Shown: piece by piece, positions 16,575 to 23,411 of the stretch
Layout of the letters: every line of letters starts with the position of its first letter
Numbering within the stretch: position 1 is the first letter of the stretch
Assembly: GCF_001425865.1 (NCBI RefSeq)
Contig: NZ_LMDS01000001.1
Location: forward strand, 723,489 to 761,152
Source of the DNA: Rhizobacter sp. Root404
Lineage (GTDB): Bacteria > Pseudomonadota > Gammaproteobacteria > Burkholderiales > Burkholderiaceae_C
DNA: 37,664 bases
Direction: 5' to 3'
Notes under the pieces: model-generated
Databases searched by the model: none
What the model was told of the DNA's origin: nothing
The model's input: only the letters and a program-made list of their open reading frames with translations
Made by a program: the position numbers and the translations under genes

Positions 16575-17132
16575 ATGCGCTCCCGCTTCGCCTGGTGCAT
16601 CACCGGTTCGGGGCACTTTCTGGAGGAATCGCTGGCGCTCGCGGCGCGGCTGCCGGACGTTGATCTGTTCCTGTCGGCCGCGGCCGAAGAGGTGCTGCCG
16701 ATCTACAAGATCGGGATCGAAGATCTGCGGCCCGATTTCCGGATCTTCCGCGACAAGACCGCCAGCGCGGTGCCGGTGGGCACGCTGTATGACGACGTGT
16801 ATCACACCGTCGTCGTCGCGCCGGCCACCAGCAACACCGTGGCGAAGTGCGCGTTCGGTATCAGCGACTCGCTGCCGACCAACATGTTCGCGCAGGCCGG
16901 CAAGCTCGGCATCCCGGGCATCGTGTTTGCATGCGACACCGAGCCGGTGGTGGTGACGAAGTCGCCGCACGACTGGGTCACGCTGCGGCCGCGGCGCATC
17001 GAGCTCGAGAATGTCGAGCGGCTGCGCACGATCGATTTCTGCCGCGTCGTGGCCTCGCCCACCGAACTCGAAGCGGCGCTCGATGCGCGCCTGAAGGAAC
17101 TGTCGCTCGCATGGACCACCTCGTCTTCCTGA
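16575..17132 (+). CDS. dmrB: Archaeal-type flavoprotein, probable dihydromethanopterin reductase (DmrB-like)
   Basis: The 185-residue flavoprotein would reduce dihydromethanopterin to H4MPT, the last step of cofactor synthesis. FMN-binding family blocks are WCITGSGHFLEES at the N-terminus, APATSNTVAKCAFGISDSLPTNMFAQAGK near 78 and a CDTEP motif near 118. The Burkholderia DmrB protein of this family has been shown to have this activity, and no DmrA (dihydrofolate-reductase-like) gene is present in the window. The Cys-containing positions expected for Fe-S clusters in the methanogen relative are not evident. The last 22 nt overlap the next gene. Confidence 0.8.
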   Translation: MRSRFAWCITGSGHFLEESLALAARLPDVDLFLSAAAEEVLPIYKIGIEDLRPDFRIFRDKTASAVPVGTLYDDVYHTVVVAPATSNTVAKCAFGISDSLPTNMFAQAGKLGIPGIVFACDTEPVVVTKSPHDWVTLRPRRIELENVERLRTIDFCRVVASPTELEAALDARLKELSLAWTTSSS

Positions 17133-18541
17133 CCGGACGCCTCGCGCAGGCCAGCCTCGCGCGCGTGCTCGGCGGGATCGCGGCGTTGCCGTTCACGTGG
17201 GAGGTGCGCGAGATCGGCCTGCAGGTCGCCGCGCTGATGACGGCCGAGATGATCCGGCGCCGCGTGCCGACACCGATCGAGGCCGACCGCCTCATCGTGC
17301 CCGGGCGCTGCCGTGGCGACCTCGACGCGCTGACCCGGCATTACGGCATCCCGGTCGTACGCGGGCCCGAGGAGCTGAAGGACCTGCCGCGCTTCTTCGA
17401 TCGCGCCGCGGCGCCGATCGACCTGGCCGAGTACGAGGTCGCGATCTTCGCCGAGATCGTCGATGCGCCGCAGCTGAGCGTCGCGCAGATCGTGGCGCGC
17501 GCTCGCGCGCTCGCCGCGGACGGTGCCGACGTGATCGACCTCGGCTGTCTGCCCGCGACGCGGTTCGCGCACCTGGAAGAGAGCGTGCAGGCGCTGAAAT
17601 CCGAAGGGTTCAGGGTCAGTGTCGATTCGATCGACACCGACGAGCTGCTGCGCGGCGGTCGAGCCGGTGCCGACTACCTGCTCAGCCTCACGATCGACAC
17701 GCTGTGGGTCGCCGATGAAGTCGCGGCCGTGCCGGTGCTGATCCCGCGCGTGCCCACCGACGAAGCTTCGCTGTTCGAGGCGGTCGAGCAGATGCAGCGG
17801 CGCGGCCGACCGTTCCTCGCCGATTCGATCCTCGACCCGATCCCGTTCGGCCTGACCGCCTCGATCGTGCGCTACCACCGCCTGCGCGAGCGCTTCCCCG
17901 AGGCGGCGATCATGATGGGCGTGGGCAACCTGACCGAGCTGACCGAGGCCGACACCAGCGGCATCAACGCGCTGCTGTTCGGCATCGCGGCCGAGCTGAA
18001 CGTCGCCGCGGTGCTGACCACGCAGGTCAGCGCCCATGCGCGCCGAGCGGTCCGCGAGGCCGACTGGGCGCGCCGCATCATGCATGCCGCGGCGCGCCAC
18101 CAGACGCTGCCCAAGGGCCTGAACGACGCGCTGATGACGGTGCACGCCAAGCACCCGTTCCCCGACACGCTGCAGGAGATCGAGCAGGTCGCCGCGCAGG
18201 TGCGCGATCCGAACTTTCGCGTGCAGGTCTCGCAGCAGGGGCTGCATGTCTACAACCGCGACGGCCTGCGCACCGGCCAGGGTGCATTCGAGCTGTGGCC
18301 GCAACTGCAGCTCGAGCACGACGCGAGCCATGCGTTCTACATGGGCGTCGAGCTGGCCCACGCCGAGATCGCGTGGCGGCTCGGCAAGCGCTACGTGCAG
18401 GACCAGCCGCTCGACTGGGGCTGCGCCGTTGCGACCGACGCGCAGGATCTGACCGCCTGGTGCGCACCCGGAACGACCCGCACGACCGGCCGGGCGCGCG
18501 CCGCCACCGCTTCACCTTCCACGGACGCCGGCGATGAATGA
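17111..18541 (+). CDS. Dihydropteroate-synthase-like protein of the H4MPT cluster
   Basis: The 476-residue product has an N-terminal domain (about 1-115) with no motif I recognise, then a TIM-barrel pterin-binding region: FAEIVDAPQLSVAQIVARARALAADGADVIDLGCLP near 117-150, FRVSVDSID near 168, LADSILDPIPFG near 235 and MMGVGNLTELTEADTSGINALLFG near 265-290. The N-D-G-R pattern of folate DHPS is altered. These DHPS-related proteins occur in archaea and H4MPT-containing methylotrophs. The proposed reaction is coupling hydroxymethyl-dihydropterin pyrophosphate to ribofuranosylaminobenzene phosphate, the step after MptG. The final 30 residues are Ala/Thr-rich and probably disordered. It overlaps dmrB by 22 nt and orf20 by 8 nt. 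Confidence 0.8.
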   Translation: MDHLVFLTGRLAQASLARVLGGIAALPFTWEVREIGLQVAALMTAEMIRRRVPTPIEADRLIVPGRCRGDLDALTRHYGIPVVRGPEELKDLPRFFDRAAAPIDLAEYEVAIFAEIVDAPQLSVAQIVARARALAADGADVIDLGCLPATRFAHLEESVQALKSEGFRVSVDSIDTDELLRGGRAGADYLLSLTIDTLWVADEVAAVPVLIPRVPTDEASLFEAVEQMQRRGRPFLADSILDPIPFGLTASIVRYHRLRERFPEAAIMMGVGNLTELTEADTSGINALLFGIAAELNVAAVLTTQVSAHARRAVREADWARRIMHAAARHQTLPKGLNDALMTVHAKHPFPDTLQEIEQVAAQVRDPNFRVQVSQQGLHVYNRDGLRTGQGAFELWPQLQLEHDASHAFYMGVELAHAEIAWRLGKRYVQDQPLDWGCAVATDAQDLTAWCAPGTTRTTGRARAATASPSTDAGDE

Positions 18542-19115
18542 CGTGATCTACGAGACGGTGGTCAGCACGGTCGCCGCAGACGGCACGCCGCATGTCGCGC
18601 CGATGGGTGTTCGCTACCGCGGCGCCGACGTGGTGCTGATGCCGTTCAAGCCCTCGACCACGCTCGCCAACATCGTCGCGAGCGGCCATGCGGTGCTCAA
18701 CATCGTGCTCGACACGCGCGTGTTCGCCGGCTCGGTGACTGGCCGCCGCTCGTGGCCGATGCAGCCGACCGAACGCATCGAGGGCCTGAGGCTGGCCTGC
18801 GCGCTCAGCCATGTCGAACTGGCGCTGGCCGAGCTGCAGGACGACGCGCAACGCCCGGTGCTGCGCATGGCACGCCTGTTCGAGGCGAGCCACGCGCCGT
18901 TCGTCGGCTTCAACCGCGCGCAGGCCGCGGTGATCGAGGGCGCGGTGCTCGTGAGCCGGCTGCACATGCTGCCGGCCGAGAAGGTGGACGCCGAAATGGC
19001 CTACCTGCAGATTGCGATCGACAAGACCGCCGGCCCCGAGGAACACGAGGCCTGGGGCTGGCTGACCGAGGCGGTGGCCACGCACCGCGCCGCGACGCGC
19101 GGGAGGGCCTCGTGA
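18534..19115 (+). CDS. orf20: DUF447 family protein (Orf20 type)
   Basis: The 193-residue protein begins MNDVIYETVVSTVAADGTPHVAPMGV, the flavin-reductase-like split-barrel opening of the DUF447 family, with TLANIVASGHAVLNI and GFNRAQAAVIEGAVLVSRLHMLP later. Homologues are restricted largely to methanogens and H4MPT-using bacteria. A flavin-binding role is plausible from the fold, but function is unknown. It is flanked by overlaps with the DHPS-like gene (8 nt) and orf22 (1 nt), so all are translationally coupled. Confidence 0.82.
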   Translation: MNDVIYETVVSTVAADGTPHVAPMGVRYRGADVVLMPFKPSTTLANIVASGHAVLNIVLDTRVFAGSVTGRRSWPMQPTERIEGLRLACALSHVELALAELQDDAQRPVLRMARLFEASHAPFVGFNRAQAAVIEGAVLVSRLHMLPAEKVDAEMAYLQIAIDKTAGPEEHEAWGWLTEAVATHRAATRGRAS

Positions 19116-19804
19116 TGCGCATGCTCGTCAGCGTGCGCGATGTCCCCGAGGCGCTGCTGGCGGCGCACGGTGGTGCCGATTTGATCGACCTGAAGGAGCC
19201 GCGCGAAGGCGCGCTCGGCGGCCTGCCGGTCGTGACGATCGCGGCCATCGTCGAGGCGCTTCGCACGCTGCGGTCGCGCCACCGCGGCCTGCTCGTCAGC
19301 GCGACGATCGGCGACCTGCCGATGACCGAACGCGCCGCGATCCTGGCGCGCGTGGGGGCCGTCGCGGCCTGCGGGGTCGACTACGTCAAGGTCGGCATCG
19401 AGCGCACCCCGTACGCCCCCGCGGTGCTCGATGCGCTGGCCGGTACCGGCCACGCGGTCGTGCCGGTCTTCATCGCCGACCGCGGGCTCGACGACGCGCA
19501 CGTCGACCTGGCCTGTGCGTTGAAGTTTCCCGCGCTGATGGTCGACACCGCCGACAAGCGGGCGGGCAGCCTGTTCGATCTGATCGCGACGGATGAGCTC
19601 CAATGCTTCGTCGCCCGCGTGCGCGGCAGCGGCGCGCTGGTCGGCCTGGCCGGCGCGCTGCGCCTGCCGCAGCTCGCGGCCTTGCAACGGCTGGCGCCCG
19701 ACTTCGCCGGCTTCCGCAGCGCCGTGTGCGCCGGCGACCGCAGCGGTGCGCTCGACCCCGCGCGCCTGCGCACGCTCGCGCAAGCGCTTCAGGCGTCGAG
19801 GTGA
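19115..19804 (+). CDS. mfnB: (5-formylfuran-3-yl)methyl phosphate synthase (MfnB / Orf22)
   Basis: In methanogens MfnB joins two glyceraldehyde-3-phosphates to make the furan phosphate of methanofuran; here it would start methylofuran synthesis. The 229-residue TIM-barrel product begins MRMLVSVRDVPEALLAAHGGADLIDLKEPREGALG. Lysines in DLKEP (near 26), DYVKVGIE (near 90) and DTADKRAG (near 150) fit the aldolase-like Schiff-base chemistry. GGGAGGG lies seven bases before ATG 19115. The 3' end overlaps the convergent orf21 by 16 nt. Confidence 0.88.
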   Translation: MRMLVSVRDVPEALLAAHGGADLIDLKEPREGALGGLPVVTIAAIVEALRTLRSRHRGLLVSATIGDLPMTERAAILARVGAVAACGVDYVKVGIERTPYAPAVLDALAGTGHAVVPVFIADRGLDDAHVDLACALKFPALMVDTADKRAGSLFDLIATDELQCFVARVRGSGALVGLAGALRLPQLAALQRLAPDFAGFRSAVCAGDRSGALDPARLRTLAQALQASR

Positions 19805-20388
19805 CGCCCTTCGCCGAGCAGCAGCGAGCGCATGCGCGGCAGGTCGCCCTTGTGGATCAGCTCGATCGGGAACGCCGCGCCGCGCGCCTGGTCGCCGAAG
19901 CCCTCGTCCAGCACGCCGGCTGCGCCCAGTTCCGCCAGCGTCTGCAGCGGATCGATCGCGCACGATTTGACGACCACCAGGCGCTCCGCGTTCAGCTCGC
20001 GCGCCAGATCGAGCGCGATCGTGTCGGAGGTGGCGCCCCAGTGCGTGCGGTGATCGGGCGCGTCGCGCTGCAGCTCGAACGGCAGCCAGATCGCCGCGCG
20101 GCCCTTGTGCAGCACGTTCGCGATCTCGGCCTTGCTCGCTGCCAGTTGCAGCGTCGGGTTCATCGCGTGCAGCTGGTAGCCGGTCTGCGCCATCGCCAGC
20201 ACCGCCATGTTGTGCGCGGCCAGGTCGTTGAACTGCCACAGCGCCTGAGCGCGCCGCACCTCGTCGGCCAGCGCGCCGCCGCCGCAGACGATCGTGACGC
20301 GCCCGCCGCCGAGCTGGGCGAGCAGGTCGAGCCAGTGGGGCAACGCCGGATCGGCCGTCAGGCTGCCACCGAGCTTGACGACCCACAT
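19789..20388 (-). CDS. Amino acid kinase family protein (Orf21; MfnE-like)
   Basis: The 199-residue product starts MWVVKLGGSLTADPALPHWL, the KLGGSL phosphate-binding signature of the aspartate/glutamate/uridylate kinase superfamily, followed by IVCGGGALADEVR near 38 and LVVVKSCAIDP near 135. In methanogens MfnE phosphorylates aminomethylfuran-methyl phosphate to the pyrophosphate for methanofuran assembly; orf21 is its natural counterpart. The start ATG overlaps the orf19 stop (TGATG) and the 3' end overlaps mfnB on the other strand. Confidence 0.78.
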   Translation of the reverse strand: MWVVKLGGSLTADPALPHWLDLLAQLGGGRVTIVCGGGALADEVRRAQALWQFNDLAAHNMAVLAMAQTGYQLHAMNPTLQLAASKAEIANVLHKGRAAIWLPFELQRDAPDHRTHWGATSDTIALDLARELNAERLVVVKSCAIDPLQTLAELGAAGVLDEGFGDQARGAAFPIELIHKGDLPRMRSLLLGEGRHLDA

Positions 20389-21503
20389 CAGCGCTGCCCC
20401 CGGTCGAGCAGCGTCGCGACCGCGACGCTGGGCGCGCACACCTGGGCCCAGTTCGACAGGGCGGTGCGAGCGGACGGTGTGCCGGCCTCGACGGGGGCGA
20501 TGTCGTCGCCATACCGCAGCAGCCGGGCGTGCCGCAGGCCGGCGCGTTCGAGGATGTCGGCGACCAGGAAATCGCCGCAGCCGGCGCTGACGACCACCGT
20601 CGAGCCGGACAGGCGCTGCGCGTCCGCGACGCGCCGCAACTGACCGGCGAGTTCGTCGACCTGGCGCGTGCGCCAGGTGCGGGCGAACGCGAGCCAGTCG
20701 TCCGTCGCGGCGTCGCGCGCGTCCAGGCCGATCATCCGGGCCAGGCGCCGGCGCGTGGCCGGCAGGTCCTTGGCGGCGCCATCGGCCGGGGGGTGCAGGT
20801 CATGCGTCGGGTCGAGCTCGCCGGTGAGCCGGTACACGTCCGCGGTGGTCGCGAAGAACTCGTTCATCACGTTCATGTCCGCCCCGCGCCACGCCACGCG
20901 CGGGCCGAGCGAACACAGCGGCGTGCGCACCGCGCCGTGGTAGACCAGCTCGCCACTGGCCAGCCGGTCCGCATCGGTGCGGCTGTGACCGAGCACGCGG
21001 CCGGCGCGGAAGGCGATCAGGTCGGTGGTCGTGCTGCCGATGTCGATCAGCACGCCTTCGAGGAGGCGCTGCGCCGCATGCGCCGCCGTCGCGCGCCAGT
21101 TGGCCGACGCGATGCGCTCCCAGTGCGTACCGACCTCGGCGACTTCGCACCAGCGCGACTCCCCGGCGAAGAAGCGCATCGCCTCGGGCGTGCCCGGCGA
21201 CAACGCGTCGGCCAGCGTCGAGGCGATGCGCTGCACGCCGTCCTCGCGGTGCTCGAACAGGTCGGTCATCTCGCCGGTCATCGTCACGCCGTGCATCGCG
21301 GTGGCGCGGTGCGCCGGCTCTGCCAACTGCGGCCAGCGCGCCCGCGCGAGCTGCAGCACGCGCTCGAGGTGCTCGATGCCCTGCCACAGCGGGCAGGCCC
21401 ACTGCGCGACGTCGACGACGCAGCCGTCGCGCAGCAGGCAGGCCTTGACATGCGCGCCGCCGATGTCCCACCCGACCACGCGGCGGTGATCAGGCGAGGG
21501 CAT
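20388..21503 (-). CDS. orf19: H4MPT-linked hydantoinase/oxoprolinase-like protein (Orf19; MfnF-like)
   Basis: The 371-residue protein has an actin-like ATPase fold: phosphate-1 loop VGWDIGGAHVKACLL near residue 12, GVTMTGEMTDLFEHREDGV near 72, phosphate-2 loop LIDIGSTTTDLIAFRAGRV near 150, and VVSAGCGDFLVADILERAG near 310. It belongs to the family noted in methylotrophs as a probable H4MPT-linked C1 protein; methanogen relatives (MfnF) couple the activated furan to glutamyl-tyramine. ATG 21503 is chosen because the frame upstream is Arg-rich noise. It overlaps orfY by 14 nt and orf21 by one nt. Confidence 0.82.
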   Translation of the reverse strand: MPSPDHRRVVGWDIGGAHVKACLLRDGCVVDVAQWACPLWQGIEHLERVLQLARARWPQLAEPAHRATAMHGVTMTGEMTDLFEHREDGVQRIASTLADALSPGTPEAMRFFAGESRWCEVAEVGTHWERIASANWRATAAHAAQRLLEGVLIDIGSTTTDLIAFRAGRVLGHSRTDADRLASGELVYHGAVRTPLCSLGPRVAWRGADMNVMNEFFATTADVYRLTGELDPTHDLHPPADGAAKDLPATRRRLARMIGLDARDAATDDWLAFARTWRTRQVDELAGQLRRVADAQRLSGSTVVVSAGCGDFLVADILERAGLRHARLLRYGDDIAPVEAGTPSARTALSNWAQVCAPSVAVATLLDRGQR

Positions 21504-22437
21504 CGGAAAACTCCTGCCGGTGCGCCGCGAGCACGGCGCCCGCGAGATTGCGGCCGAGCGCCGCCGACAGGCCGACATACGCCATCGTCACGCGCGGGTT
21601 GACCTCGATCAGCACCGGCCCGTGCTGGCGATGCCAGACCAGGTCGACGCCGACATAGCCGCGCAGGCCCGGGAACGCGGTGACGAGCGTCTGTGCCCAG
21701 GGGCGCAGCGTGGCCAGGCGCGCATCGTCGCCGGAGAGCACGTTCACCTGCACCCCGTCGAAGCCGACCGTTCCGAACGCATCGACGCTGAGCGCCTGAC
21801 GGTTCACGCACAGCAGTTCCGTGCGCTCGGCACTGCACAACAGCGACAGGCTCAGCGCCTCGCCCGCGACCCAGGGTTCGAGCACGGCGACCTCGCCGCG
21901 GGCGTGCCGCGCCTGCAGATCGTCGCGTGCGGCGGCATGCGTGTTGTGGAGGCGGGTGGCGAGCGCTCCGGCGCCGTCGTCGGGCTTGACGACCCAGCGG
22001 CGCGTCGTCGGCGACGCCGCGAACATGCGCGGCGTCGCGATGCCGCGCTCGGCCGCGTGCGCCAGCGTCGCGCGCTTGCTCGACGCGATGGCGATCGACG
22101 CGGCGTCGCACCCGACCCAGCGCCCGGCCTCGACGACGCGCTGCAGCCGGCCCAGCACGCCATCGGTCTCGGGCGCGATCACCCAGACGACGTCGTGCAG
22201 CCGCGCCTGCTGCGCGACGAACTCGGTGTCGGCCGCATCGGGCGGAACGACGAGTGCGCGCGCGCCGGCCGGCACCGGCGTGTGCGGCGCGGTCGCGACC
22301 GAGACCGCCACGGTGCCGGTGCGCAGCAGGTCCTGCGCGACCGCATCGCGCATCGCGCAGCCGGCGGCGCGCAACTCGTCCGGCGCGTCCGCGACAGCGC
22401 CGGCGCTCAGCGATTCGTAGACGAATGCGCGCATCAT
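21490..22437 (-). CDS. orfY: ATP-grasp ligase (OrfY; MfnD-like)
   Basis: The 315-residue product begins MMRAFVYESLSAGAV with AAGGA-type Shine-Dalgarno six bases upstream. ATP-grasp features are RRWVVKPDDGAGALATRL near 145, EPWVAGEALSLSLLCS near 185, and PVLIEVNPRVTMAYVGLS near 275. The methanogen enzyme MfnD joins glutamate to tyramine in methanofuran synthesis, and orfY is the corresponding ligase in methylotroph islands. It heads the minus-strand operon orfY-orf19-orf21, in which all genes overlap. It is divergent from orf9 with 60 bp between start codons. Confidence 0.82.
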   Translation of the reverse strand: MMRAFVYESLSAGAVADAPDELRAAGCAMRDAVAQDLLRTGTVAVSVATAPHTPVPAGARALVVPPDAADTEFVAQQARLHDVVWVIAPETDGVLGRLQRVVEAGRWVGCDAASIAIASSKRATLAHAAERGIATPRMFAASPTTRRWVVKPDDGAGALATRLHNTHAAARDDLQARHARGEVAVLEPWVAGEALSLSLLCSAERTELLCVNRQALSVDAFGTVGFDGVQVNVLSGDDARLATLRPWAQTLVTAFPGLRGYVGVDLVWHRQHGPVLIEVNPRVTMAYVGLSAALGRNLAGAVLAAHRQEFSDALA

Positions 22438-22497
22438 GTCGGGTCCTTGAGCAGCCAGCGCGGCAGCGATGACGACGTGAACGACGATGCAAGCAGC

Positions 22498-23208
22498 ATG
22501 ACCCTGATTCCGGTGATCGATCTGTTGAAAGGCCAGGTGGTGCGTGGCGTGCGAGGCGACCGGCAGGCCTACCGGCCGATCGAATCGGCCCTGTGCGCGA
22601 GCAGCGATCCGGTGACGGTGGCCCGCATCCTCGCCGACCATTGCGCGGCGACCCGACTGTACGTGGCCGACCTCGACGCGCTGATGGGCGGCGCCCCGCA
22701 AATGGCGGTGCTGCGCGCCTTGCTGGAGGCGTTGGGCGGGGTCGAGCTCTGGGTCGACGCCGCCTTCGCGAACGCCGACGCAGCCCTCGCGCTGCGCGCC
22801 GAGCTGGCGCCGCACGCCGACCGGATCGTGCCGGTGATCGCCAGCGAATCGCTCGCCTCGCGCGCTGCGCTCGAGGACTGCCACCGGCGCTTCGGTCCGC
22901 AGGGCGCGGTGTTGTCGCTGGACCGGCGCGACGGCCGGCGCCTCGACCCGGCCGGCTGCTGGGACACGCCGGCGCTGTGGCCGCAGCGCGTGATCGTGAT
23001 GACGCTGGAGCGCGTCGGTTCCGGCGCCGGGCCCGACCTGGAAACGATGACCACGCTGCGGCGGCTGTCCCCCGGAACGACGCTGGTGGGTGCCGGCGGC
23101 GTGCGCAGCCCCGCCGACCTGGCCCACGCCGAGGCCGCCGGTGCCGGCGCGTGGCTGGTCGCCAGCGCCCTGCACGATCTGCAACTGCCGCGCCAGGCAA
23201 GCCCCTGA
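22498..23208 (+). CDS. orf9: HisA/HisF-related TIM-barrel protein (Orf9 type)
   Basis: The 236-residue product starts MTLIPVIDLLKGQVVRGVRGDR, the HisA-like opening with catalytic Asp8, and has a second acid in AVLSLDRRDGRR (Asp near 142) plus the phosphate-binding glycines of LVGAGGVRSPADL near 198 and LVASALHD near 222. HisA isomerises an aminoaldose to an aminoketose (Amadori). Retained acids suggest real isomerase or related chemistry, but the substrate in H4MPT or methylofuran synthesis is unknown. It is not the true hisA, as no histidine genes surround it. Confidence 0.8.
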   Translation: MTLIPVIDLLKGQVVRGVRGDRQAYRPIESALCASSDPVTVARILADHCAATRLYVADLDALMGGAPQMAVLRALLEALGGVELWVDAAFANADAALALRAELAPHADRIVPVIASESLASRAALEDCHRRFGPQGAVLSLDRRDGRRLDPAGCWDTPALWPQRVIVMTLERVGSGAGPDLETMTTLRRLSPGTTLVGAGGVRSPADLAHAEAAGAGAWLVASALHDLQLPRQASP

Positions 23209-23247
23209 CCGCTGCTCGGAATTGTCCCTGCCATGGCCTTGCCGCAT

Positions 23248-23283
23248 CACGAATCGTGCCATCCCGGCCAGGCCGAGGCCGGG
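23248..23283. repeat. Palindrome and stem-loop after orf9
   Basis: CACGAATCGTG (23248-23257/8) is an 11-bp palindrome; CCCGGCC (23263-23269) pairs with GGCCGGG (23277-23283) around a 7-nt loop. No T tract follows. Either could end orf9 transcription or bind a regulator in the 203-bp orf9/fhcB spacer. Confidence 0.35.
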
Positions 23284-23305
23284 GGCCGGACCGGCCAAAA
23301 CCGCC

Positions 23306-23314
23306 ACACTGTGT
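23306..23314. promoter_or_regulatory. ACACTGTGT palindrome upstream of fhcB
   Basis: This 9-bp palindrome is the same as that before mptG apart from the central base. It lies within a wider inverted repeat GCCACA-N12-TGTGGC (23303-23326). Its centre is 73 bp before the -24 element, about -98 from the predicted start, the normal distance for a sigma-54 enhancer. Confidence 0.5.
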
Positions 23315-23382
23315 TCCAGATGTGGCCACCGACCGGCCCGTCTGCGCCCGCGCCCGAGGCTGGCGCCCGCGGTGCGCCGGAA

Positions 23383-23398
23383 TGGCACATCGCTTGCG
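23383..23398 (+). promoter_or_regulatory. Sigma-54 promoter for fhcB-fhcA-fhcD-fhcC
   Basis: TGGCACATCGCTTGCG matches TGGCAC-N5-TTGC at all ten core positions. The predicted transcription start (about 11-12 nt after the -12 GC) is near 23408, only about 4 nt before ATG 23412, so the leader would be almost absent or translation starts a little downstream. Confidence 0.7.
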
Positions 23399-23411
23399 TG
23401 CCGAGGGACGA

